Assembly (NCBI RefSeq): GCF_012958305.1
Contig: NZ_JABBYO010000007.1
Location: forward strand, 351,373-415,372
Reading direction: 5' to 3'
DNA from: Tautonia rosea
Lineage (GTDB): Bacteria > Planctomycetota > Planctomycetia > Isosphaerales > Isosphaeraceae
DNA length: 64,000 nt
Positions 53,920 to 61,155 of the stretch are shown here, one piece after another. The notes beneath the pieces are model-generated. The model worked only from the letters and a program-made list of their open reading frames with translations. It did not search any database and had not been told where the DNA came from. The first letter of the stretch is position 1. Each line of letters opens with the position of its first letter. Position numbers and translations under genes: made by a program.

Positions 53920-55299
53920 ATGCGGAATGCCCTGCTGCTGCCTGATCTGAGGGAGTTGATCCATGATGGTCAGGCGGAGGCGGTGCGCGAGTTCCTGGAG
54001 GAGCATCCCGCGGTTCGGCAGGCAGAGCTGATCGAGGATCTGGACATTGCCGAGTCGAAGGCGGTCGTCTGTCTGCTGGAACCGAAGGCCCGGGCCGAGG
54101 TGGTCAGCTACTTCGACACGGATCGGCAGGTGGAACTGGTCGAGTCGATGGCGCTGGACGACGCAGCGGCCTTGCTCCGCGATATGCCGCACGACGACCG
54201 GGCTCATCTGGTCAACCGGCTCGACGACGACCGCACCGAGCTGATCCTGCGGCGGATGGCCCAGGCCGAGCGCGACGATATTCGGCGGTTGACCGAGTAC
54301 GAACCAGGGACGGCCGGTTCGGTGATGACGACTGACTATGCCACCGTCCCGCCGTTCGTCTCGGTGCGTGAGGCGATTGATGTGCTGCGGCGTGAGGCTC
54401 CAGAGCGGGAGACGATCTTGACGAGCTATGTGATCGACCATCAGCGTCGCTTGATTGGCTCGATCACGCTTCAAGGTTTGATCCTCGCCCGGCCGACGGC
54501 CCGGGTCGAGGATGTGATGCAGGAGGACCCGATTCGGGCTCAGGTGGACGAGGACCGCGAGGAGGTGGCCCGGAAGATTGCCCAGTATGACCTGATTGCG
54601 CTTCCGATTGTCGATGCATCGCAGATGCTGGTCGGGATTGTGACGCACGACGATGCGTTGGATATTCTGCGGGAGGAGCAGTCGGAAGACTTGCTCCGGT
54701 TCGGTGCCGTGAATTACGACGCGGCCGAGGCGGAGCACGACCCGGCCGACGAGTCGATCGCCTCGGCGGTGCGTCGCCGGTTCGGCTGGCTCTTGCTGCT
54801 CTTCGGGGGCGGCACGCTCACGGGGGTGGTGGTCCAGTCGTTCGGCGGGGTGACGGTCAAGTATCCGGACATCCAATTCGATGCGTTCATCCCGCTCCTG
54901 ATCGGGACCGGCGGCAACGCCGGGAGCCAGACGGTGGGCACGGTGATCCGGGGGCTGGCACTGGGAGACATCGACCCGAAGCGCGACTTTCTCCGCATTC
55001 TGGCCCGAGAGGCGATGACCGGCCTTTCGCTCGGCCTGGCGATCGGCCCATTCGGATTCCTCTTCGCGTGGCTGATCATGGGAAGCTCGCCGAGCTTCGC
55101 CGTGGTGATCGGTCTGGCGATTCTGGGGATTTGCGTCTGGGCCGACAGCGTAGGGTCGATGGTGCCCATGCTGGCCCGTCTGGCGAAGATTGACCCGGCA
55201 GTTGTCTCGGCCCCGATGATCAGTACGCTGGTGGACGCCACTGGACTGATGATTTTTTATACGACGGCGCGAGTGATTCACGACGTGTTCATTGCCTGA
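53920..55299 (+). CDS. mgtE: Magnesium transporter MgtE
   Basis: 459 residues. Cytoplasmic MgtE N domain (about 1-130), two CBS domains (VMTTDYATVPPFVSVREAI and VEDVMQEDPIRAQVDED...IALPIVDASQMLVGIVTHDDALDIL), then five membrane segments, with FIPLLIGTGGNAGSQTVGTVIRGLALGDI the ion-pathway block. The CBS/N domains close the pore when cytoplasmic magnesium is high. AGGAG lies six bases before the ATG. No M-box-type leader is seen. Confidence 0.96.
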   Translation: MRNALLLPDLRELIHDGQAEAVREFLEEHPAVRQAELIEDLDIAESKAVVCLLEPKARAEVVSYFDTDRQVELVESMALDDAAALLRDMPHDDRAHLVNRLDDDRTELILRRMAQAERDDIRRLTEYEPGTAGSVMTTDYATVPPFVSVREAIDVLRREAPERETILTSYVIDHQRRLIGSITLQGLILARPTARVEDVMQEDPIRAQVDEDREEVARKIAQYDLIALPIVDASQMLVGIVTHDDALDILREEQSEDLLRFGAVNYDAAEAEHDPADESIASAVRRRFGWLLLLFGGGTLTGVVVQSFGGVTVKYPDIQFDAFIPLLIGTGGNAGSQTVGTVIRGLALGDIDPKRDFLRILAREAMTGLSLGLAIGPFGFLFAWLIMGSSPSFAVVIGLAILGICVWADSVGSMVPMLARLAKIDPAVVSAPMISTLVDATGLMIFYTTARVIHDVFIA

Positions 55300-55340
55300 C
55301 GTTCAGAGTGCTCCATTCGGGAGTGACCCCCGTTGCTCGG

Positions 55341-55368
55341 ACGGCCGAGTGTGGCCGTTTTCGTGTTT
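55341..55368 (+). terminator. Candidate terminator of mgtE
   Basis: ACGGCC (55341-55346) pairs with GGCCGT (55353-55358) around GAGTGT, followed by TTTCGTGTTT. It stands 42 bp after the mgtE stop, before the creatininase start at 55403. Confidence 0.5.
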
Positions 55369-55402
55369 CCCTGATGGATTCGATCGTTGAGGACGACCCC
55401 CG

Positions 55403-56149
55403 ATGCGTTTCGCCCACCTGACTGCCCCCGAGATCCGAGCGCTGGACCGTACCCGGACGCTCGTCGTGGCTCCGATCGCCGCGTGCGAGCAGCACAGCAA
55501 CCACTTGCCGGTGATTACCGATACGGTTCTGGTGGGAGCGGTTGCCGATGGTCTGGAAGCCGCGAGGCCGGAGCAGGTCTTGCTGTTGCCGGTCCAGTGG
55601 CTTGGGGCCAGCGAGCATCACCTGCCGTTCGGCGGAACCCTGACGGCGACCCTGCCGACGTATGAGCAGATGCTCATTGAGATACTTTCGCCGTTGTTGC
55701 GTGATGGGTTCTCGCGAGTGCTCTTGCTCAATGGGCACGGGGGGAATATCGACCCCTTGCATGTGGCACTTCGTCGGCTGGATGCAGCCTTTCCGAAGGC
55801 GGTCCTGACCGGCGCGGCGTACTGGGAACTGGCGGCGGAGCCGCTTGCCGCGCTCTGCGAAGGCCCGAGGACCTCGATGGGGCATGCCTGCGAGATCGAG
55901 ACGTCGATGATGATGCATCTGCGTCCAGAACTGGTGCGGGCCGATCGGATCCAGGATGACCCGTCTCCTGGATTTGTTCCTGGCGGGCTCTTTCACGCGG
56001 TCGATTTTGGCCGTCGGACGGAGCGGGGGGCGGTGGGGTATCCGTCGTTTGCGAATGCCGAGAAGGGGAAGCGGATGCTTGAGGCGATCGTGCCGGCGGT
56101 GGTCGCGGCGGCCGATGCGGTGCTGGAGGCTCCCCTCGGGTCATCGTGA
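55403..56149 (+). CDS. Creatininase family amidohydrolase
   Basis: 248 residues. EQHSNHLPVITDT (about 29-41) is the E-x-H metal motif at the usual position, LLNGHGGN (about 111-118) the second, and TSMGHACEIETSMM (about 157) the final glutamate motif (usually H-A-G-E; here H-A-C-E). Members act on small cyclic amides or formamides such as creatinine, or on intermediates in cofactor pathways. GAGGA is near the ATG. The M24 peptidase gene starts 46 bp downstream and is probably co-transcribed. Substrate unknown. Confidence 0.86.
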   Translation: MRFAHLTAPEIRALDRTRTLVVAPIAACEQHSNHLPVITDTVLVGAVADGLEAARPEQVLLLPVQWLGASEHHLPFGGTLTATLPTYEQMLIEILSPLLRDGFSRVLLLNGHGGNIDPLHVALRRLDAAFPKAVLTGAAYWELAAEPLAALCEGPRTSMGHACEIETSMMMHLRPELVRADRIQDDPSPGFVPGGLFHAVDFGRRTERGAVGYPSFANAEKGKRMLEAIVPAVVAAADAVLEAPLGSS

Positions 56150-56195
56150 TCGGATCGGATCGAACGATTCCTTGCCGATCGGAAGGGGGGCTGCG

Positions 56196-57317
56196 ATGTT
56201 CGATACCGAGACGTATGCGCGACGGGTCGAGGCCGTGCGATCGAGGATGCGAGCCGAGTCGCTCCATGCCTTGCTCGTGACGCACCCGCCGAATGTGACG
56301 TACCTGACCGGATTCACCGGCGATTCGTCGGCGCTGTTGCTCGGACTCGATCGCACGATGATCGTTTCTGATTTCCGTTATGCGACGCAGATCCGGGACG
56401 AATGCCCGGAGCAGTCGTTCCACATTCGGCCGTCGAGCAAGACGCTGGCCCAGGAGCTGGGCGATGTGATCCCCCGGTTCTGCTGGCGGAGCCTTGGGTT
56501 CGAGTCTGCGTCGCTGTCGGTGCTTGACTGGGACACGATCCGAAACGGTTGCAGGTCGACGGAGCTGCGCAGTACGGCGGGAGTGGTTGAGGAGGTCAGA
56601 GCGGTCAAGGAGGAAGGGGAGATCGCGGCCATTCGCCGGGCGATTGAACTGGCTGAGCAGGCGTTTGGTCGGGTTCGGCAGCAGTGGTCGGGGGATTGGG
56701 ATGAGGCGGGGGTGGCCAATCTCCTGGAATCGGAGTTGAGGAGCCTGGGGGCGGCCGGATCGGCGTTTCCGCCGATTGTGGCGGTCGGGCCGCGCTCGGC
56801 CTTGCCTCATGCGCGTCCTGAACCTGGAGTCCGGGTGGATTCGAGCGACTTCACGCTGGTGGACTGGGGGGCCTGTTTGGGGCCGTTGCCGTACAGGAGC
56901 GACTTGACGCGGGTGATTGTCACCGGTAAGTTAACGCCGAGATTCGAGGAGATTTACGGGATTGTCCTGGAAGCCCAGCGTCGGGCGATCGCGTCGATTC
57001 GTCCGGGAATCTCGGCCGGTGAGGTCGATGCCCAGGCCCGATCGTTTATTCAGGAGTCGGGCTTCGGCCGCTTCTTCGATCACGGGCTTGGCCACGGCAT
57101 CGGCCTGGAAATTCACGAGGCCCCGCGCCTTCGGAAGGACGCGGCTGAGGTGCTCCGGCCGGGCATGGTGCTGACCATCGAGCCGGGAATTTACCTTCCC
57201 GACTGGGGAGGCATCCGGATCGAGGACGATGTGCTGGTCACGGCCGACGGTTGTGAATGCCTTTCCCGGGTTCCTCGTGACCTCGATTCCCTTCGAGGTG
57301 ACACGCCGGGAGCCTGA
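56196..57317 (+). CDS. M24 family aminopeptidase (Xaa-Pro type)
   Basis: 373 residues. The N-terminal creatinase-like domain (LLVTHPPNVTYLTGFTGDSSALLL) is followed by the pita-bread catalytic domain with all five metal ligands: Asp in LVDWGACLG, Asp in YRSDLTR, His in HGLGHGIGLEIHE, Glu in LTIEPGIYL and Glu in IRIEDDVLV. It cleaves the residue before proline from peptides. GGAAGGGGGG precedes the ATG at 56196; the frame reaches 55956 inside the creatininase gene and is not used. accB follows 81 bp downstream, the common yqhT-accB-accC order without efp between. Confidence 0.93.
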   Translation: MFDTETYARRVEAVRSRMRAESLHALLVTHPPNVTYLTGFTGDSSALLLGLDRTMIVSDFRYATQIRDECPEQSFHIRPSSKTLAQELGDVIPRFCWRSLGFESASLSVLDWDTIRNGCRSTELRSTAGVVEEVRAVKEEGEIAAIRRAIELAEQAFGRVRQQWSGDWDEAGVANLLESELRSLGAAGSAFPPIVAVGPRSALPHARPEPGVRVDSSDFTLVDWGACLGPLPYRSDLTRVIVTGKLTPRFEEIYGIVLEAQRRAIASIRPGISAGEVDAQARSFIQESGFGRFFDHGLGHGIGLEIHEAPRLRKDAAEVLRPGMVLTIEPGIYLPDWGGIRIEDDVLVTADGCECLSRVPRDLDSLRGDTPGA

Positions 57318-57398
57318 AGGCGTGCGTCCCGGATGGTCCGAGGACAGATCCCCGAAGCTTCTCGACGCCGAGCGAAGCAGAGCGATCGGAGCGCAGGA

Positions 57399-57917
57399 AT
57401 GGCCGAATCCCCGACCGGGTCGGCGGGTGAACATCCCGACCCGGATAATGTCCGCCGGATCCATCGACTGGTCCGGATGATGCATCATTACGACCTGACG
57501 TCCATCGACCTGGTCGAAGGACCGACGAAGATCCGTCTGCGTCGTCGGACCGAACAGGCTGTCGTTCCGCTTGCTCAGGCGCCGGTCCCGGTTACGCCGA
57601 TGCCCACGCCCCCGGCGGGAAGTGTGCCTCCGGCCGTGGCTGCTACTGCGGTCCCGGCCGCGGCTCCGGAGGTGAAAGGGACGCTCATCGAGAGTCCGAT
57701 GGTGGGCACCTTCTACCAGTCGGGCTCGCCGGAGTCTCCGCCGTTCGTGGCCGTGGGTGCCACGGTTCGTCCCGAGACGACGGTCTGTATCATCGAGGCC
57801 ATGAAGGTGTTTACCGAGATTCCGGCTGGCGTCTCGGGCCGGATCGTTGAGATCCTGGTTCAGGACAAGCAGCCGGTCGAGTACGGCCAGCCCTTGTTCC
57901 GCGTCGAACCGGCCTGA
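57399..57917 (+). CDS. accB: Biotin carboxyl carrier protein of acetyl-CoA carboxylase
   Basis: 172 residues. The C-terminal biotinyl domain holds EAMKVF with biotin-accepting K136. The N-terminal segment has the usual DLTSIDLVEGPTKIRLRRR, then a Pro/Ala linker (about 58-92). The canonical motif is EAMKM or EAMKV, so this is a normal BCCP. It carries carboxyl groups between AccC and the carboxyltransferase. GGAG stands seven bases before the ATG. accC follows after 141 bp. Confidence 0.96.
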   Translation: MAESPTGSAGEHPDPDNVRRIHRLVRMMHHYDLTSIDLVEGPTKIRLRRRTEQAVVPLAQAPVPVTPMPTPPAGSVPPAVAATAVPAAAPEVKGTLIESPMVGTFYQSGSPESPPFVAVGATVRPETTVCIIEAMKVFTEIPAGVSGRIVEILVQDKQPVEYGQPLFRVEPA

Positions 57918-58058
57918 GCATTGGCCATGTCCCCCGCTCCGCTCCCCGATGCCCCCGGGCCTTCAGATCGGGCCTGGCGGTTGGATCACAGAGACCCTCG
58001 CGGGAGCACCGCCCGGCGCCACCCCGCGAGGAGCCCGGAACACCCCGGACCCTCGCCG

Positions 58059-59447
58059 ATGGCTGAACCGTCGAAGATTCGTCGTATCCTCGTCGCCAAT
58101 CGTGGCGAGATCGCCCTGCGGATCATCCGCGCCTGCAAGGAACTCGGCCTGGAATCGGTGGCCGTGTTCTCCGAGGCCGATCGCGGGGCCCCATATCTGG
58201 ACCTGGCCGACCGCGCCATCTGCATCGGCAAGGCTCCGGCGGCAGACAGCTATTTGAATATTCCCCGGCTGATCGCCGCGGCCGAGATTGCCGATGTCGA
58301 CGCGATCCATCCCGGTTACGGGTTCCTGAGTGAGAATCCCCACTTCGCCGAGGTCTGCCGCGCCTGCAATTTCGAGTTCATCGGTCCGCCCCACGAGGCC
58401 ATCCGCCGGATGGGCTTGAAGACCGAGGCCAAGGCCGCGGCCCAGGCCGCCAAGGTCCCGCTTGTGCCCGGCTCGGATGGTCCGGTCGATAGCGACGACG
58501 ACGCGGTGCGGGTGGCTCGGCAGATTGGCTATCCGGTCTTGATCAAGGCCGCGGCCGGTGGCGGTGGGAAGGGGATGCGCGTCTGTCGGGAGGAAGCGGC
58601 CCTCCGGACGGCCATCGCCCAGGCCCGGGCCGAGGCCGACGCCGCCTTCAAGAACCCGAGCATTTATCTGGAAAAGTTCATCGACCGCCCCCGGCACGTC
58701 GAGGTGCAGCTGCTGGCCGATTCGCATGGCAATGTGATTCATTGCTGGGAACGCGAGTGCAGTCTTCAACGCAGGCACCAGAAGCTCATTGAAGAATCTC
58801 CCGCGCCGACCTTGCCGAGCCGCGTTCGTCGGAAGATTTGCGAGGCCGCCGTTCGACTGGCCAAGACGGCCGGGTATGTGAACGCGGGGACGTGCGAGTT
58901 TCTGGTGGATGCCGATTACAACTTCTACTTCATCGAGGTCAATGCCCGGATTCAGGTGGAGCATCCTGTGACGGAACTGGTCACCGGGATCGACCTGATC
59001 AAGGAGCAGATCCGGGTTGCCAACGGAGAGCCGCTGTCGGTCAACCAGGCCGACGTGCCGCAACTGGGCCACGCGATCGAGTGCCGGATCAACTGTGAAG
59101 ACCCGGAGCACAACTTCCGCCCCAGCCCGGGGCTGATTTCCGGCCTGCGAATTCCGGGAGGCATCGGCGTGCGATGGGACTCCCACATCGTCCCCGGCTA
59201 TCGTGTGCCGCCGAATTATGACTCGATGATTGGCAAGCTCCTCGTACATGCCCCGACGCGATCCGAGGCGATCGCCCGGATGCTTCGGGCACTGGACGAG
59301 CTGCGGATCGAGGGGATCACCACGACCGCATCGTTGCACGAACGGATCCTCCATAATCCGGACTTCGCCGAGGGTCGGATCGATACCACCTGGGTCGAGC
59401 GCGTGCTGCTGGCGCCTCGGGAGAAGATTGTTCAAGACGCGGGTTGA
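58059..59447 (+). CDS. accC: Biotin carboxylase subunit of acetyl-CoA carboxylase
   Basis: 462 residues. [21 protein letters not shown] at the start, [12 protein letters not shown], the ATP-grasp glycine loop [12 protein letters not shown], the HVEVQLLAD strand, RRHQKLIEE and the catalytic [13 protein letters not shown] (usually N-T-R; here N-A-R). It carboxylates the biotin of AccB with ATP and bicarbonate. The ATG at 58059 is chosen at the domain start; an in-frame extension to 57921 is Pro/Arg-rich and unlike the family. The carboxyltransferase genes are not in the window. Confidence 0.96.
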   Translation: MAEPSKIRRILVANRGEIALRIIRACKELGLESVAVFSEADRGAPYLDLADRAICIGKAPAADSYLNIPRLIAAAEIADVDAIHPGYGFLSENPHFAEVCRACNFEFIGPPHEAIRRMGLKTEAKAAAQAAKVPLVPGSDGPVDSDDDAVRVARQIGYPVLIKAAAGGGGKGMRVCREEAALRTAIAQARAEADAAFKNPSIYLEKFIDRPRHVEVQLLADSHGNVIHCWERECSLQRRHQKLIEESPAPTLPSRVRRKICEAAVRLAKTAGYVNAGTCEFLVDADYNFYFIEVNARIQVEHPVTELVTGIDLIKEQIRVANGEPLSVNQADVPQLGHAIECRINCEDPEHNFRPSPGLISGLRIPGGIGVRWDSHIVPGYRVPPNYDSMIGKLLVHAPTRSEAIARMLRALDELRIEGITTTASLHERILHNPDFAEGRIDTTWVERVLLAPREKIVQDAG

Positions 59448-59499
59448 GGGCAGGGGCCCGTGGAGCCGGGGAGGGCCCGAACGATTGGACAGCGCTGCC

Positions 59500-60072
59500 A
59501 TGAGTGAAACGCCCCTGAGCTTGCTCGATCGACTTCGGAGCGACCCCGAGGAGGCGTCCTGGCGGCGGCTGGCCGAGTTGTATTCCCCGTTCATCCTCCG
59601 CCAACTCCAGCAGCAGGGCATTTCATCGCTCGACGCCGAGGACTTGCTCCAGGAAATCCTGCTCGTGGTCATTCGCGAGTTGCCCGAGTTCGACCATTCG
59701 GGCCGGAAAGGGGCGTTCCGGACCTGGATTCGAGGGATCACGGTGCACCGGATTCTCGGCTACTGGCGGTCACGTCGCCGAGAGGGGAACGGCAGTCCGG
59801 TTCCGAACCTGGAACAGCTTGAGGACCCCGAGAGCGACCTGAACCGGGTTTGGGATCTCGAACACGACCGTTATCTTGCGCAGCGGTTGCTGGAAGGGAT
59901 TGAGTCGGAATTCTCGGCCCCGGTCTGGCGATCGTTCCATCGCCAGGTAATCGAAGGGCTTCCTGCCGCCGAGGTGGCTGAGGAGCTGGGACTGACGGTC
60001 AACGCCGTGCTGATTGCCAAGTCTCGGGTATTGAGGCGGCTTCGCCAGGAAGGGCGGGGGTTGATTGACTGA
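59500..60072 (+). CDS. ECF-type RNA polymerase sigma factor
   Basis: 190 residues. Region 2: FILRQLQQQGISSLDAEDLLQEILLVVIRELPEFDHSGRKGAFRTWIRGITVHRILGYWRSRRR. Region 4: VWRSFHRQVIEGLPAAEVAEELGLTVNAVLIAKSRVLRRLRQEG. The arrangement sigma - PEP-CTERM protein - zinc-finger Ser/Thr kinase on the same strand is typical of planctomycete ECF groups, whose partner kinase or anti-sigma domain is thought to control the sigma factor (inference). The start at 59500 begins the conserved N-terminus and lies 52 bp after accC. Confidence 0.9.
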   Translation: MSETPLSLLDRLRSDPEEASWRRLAELYSPFILRQLQQQGISSLDAEDLLQEILLVVIRELPEFDHSGRKGAFRTWIRGITVHRILGYWRSRRREGNGSPVPNLEQLEDPESDLNRVWDLEHDRYLAQRLLEGIESEFSAPVWRSFHRQVIEGLPAAEVAEELGLTVNAVLIAKSRVLRRLRQEGRGLID

Positions 60073-60295
60073 TGTGTTGACCGGGGAGAGGCGAGGCCGC
60101 CGGCCGTTGAGAATGGCGTGATGCTTCCCGTCAACGCCGCATGAGGAATTTCTCTCTCGATTGGACAGGATCGTGGAGCCGGCGCACTTCCAGTCGTGAA
60201 GCCCGGTGCGATCGGACGCCTCGGGCGGCCAAGAGGTCCTGGCCCCGATGAGCGTGTGCGCCTTCGGGGGCGATGATCGAGGAGAAACTCAACCG

Positions 60296-61102
60296 ATGAG
60301 CAATCACCAGGTTCGCGCACTGCTTGCCGTCTCGTTTCTGACGCTTCTGGTGCCTGTCGCGGGGGCTCGGGGCGAACAGATTTTGCTGTCAAAATACGAC
60401 ATTGACGATGCCGTGCTGTCTGGCCACGGAAACTGGGCCCATACGTACTCCGGGACGATCACGCCCGGCGCATCTTTCGTGAACTTTGTCAATGGTCGGC
60501 TGGGGACCTACCGAGGGGGAGGCGGTACGCTGACCGACGGGGTCATTGGAAGCACCCTGCAGACGAGCCAGTTGTTCGTGACCCCTCAGGCGACTGACGG
60601 GACGGTGATCAGGCCCGTTATCACCTTCTTTCTGGATGCCGTGTTCACGCTCGATACGATCGATTTGTATGGTGGTGATATCCCGAACAATGGTATCCCT
60701 GGAGAGTTAACCGGTGTGACGGTGACGCTGGTCACGCCCGACTTATCAGTTGTTAGCCATGCGTTTCAGACGACTCCGTTCGGGACGGTTCAGAATACGC
60801 TCGGCTCCCTGGTCAACGACCGAGTCGTGCTGGGTGGCTCCCCTCTGGAAGGAATTGCGGCGACCCGGGTCATCCTGAGCGACTTCATCGGAACGAATTC
60901 GAACTGGTTTTCACTGACGGAGGTTCAGATGTTCGGGAATCGGGTTTCGGTGACTCCCATTCCTGAGCCGACGTCACTGGTCCTGATGGGAACAGGCTTG
61001 CTCGCCCTGATCGGTGCTCGACCGGTGCGGCGGCGATGGATGGGTCGGAGCAGCCGGTTGACGTTGTCGGAAACGTTCCGCAACGAGCCCCAGGGAGCTT
61101 GA
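60296..61102 (+). CDS. PEP-CTERM sorted surface protein
   Basis: 268 residues. Signal peptide MSNHQVRALLAVSFLTLLVPVAGA. The central part is beta-rich (about 25-220) with LDTIDLYGGDIPNN and TRVILSDFIGTNSNWFSLTEVQMFG, a pattern like discoidin-type (F5/8) surface proteins. The C-terminus has PEP (223-225) followed by the hydrophobic SLVLMGTGLLALIGA and RRR, the exosortase sorting signal. Unusually, 21 residues (WMGRSSRLTLSETFRNEPQGA) follow the basic cluster. GAGGAGAA precedes the ATG at 60296. The exosortase is not in the window. Confidence 0.85.
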   Translation: MSNHQVRALLAVSFLTLLVPVAGARGEQILLSKYDIDDAVLSGHGNWAHTYSGTITPGASFVNFVNGRLGTYRGGGGTLTDGVIGSTLQTSQLFVTPQATDGTVIRPVITFFLDAVFTLDTIDLYGGDIPNNGIPGELTGVTVTLVTPDLSVVSHAFQTTPFGTVQNTLGSLVNDRVVLGGSPLEGIAATRVILSDFIGTNSNWFSLTEVQMFGNRVSVTPIPEPTSLVLMGTGLLALIGARPVRRRWMGRSSRLTLSETFRNEPQGA

Positions 61103-61155
61103 GTTCGGTGAGGTGCCGTGATTGCTTGCCCTGACCCGGGGTGGAGGATCGGGCG

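Noticed and set aside
53725..55281. A 518-codon open frame on the minus strand
   Set aside because: Antisense to mgtE; rich in Arg, His and Gln, no domain.
57963..59741. A 592-codon open frame on the minus strand
   Set aside because: Antisense to accC and the ECF sigma gene, without recognisable domains.
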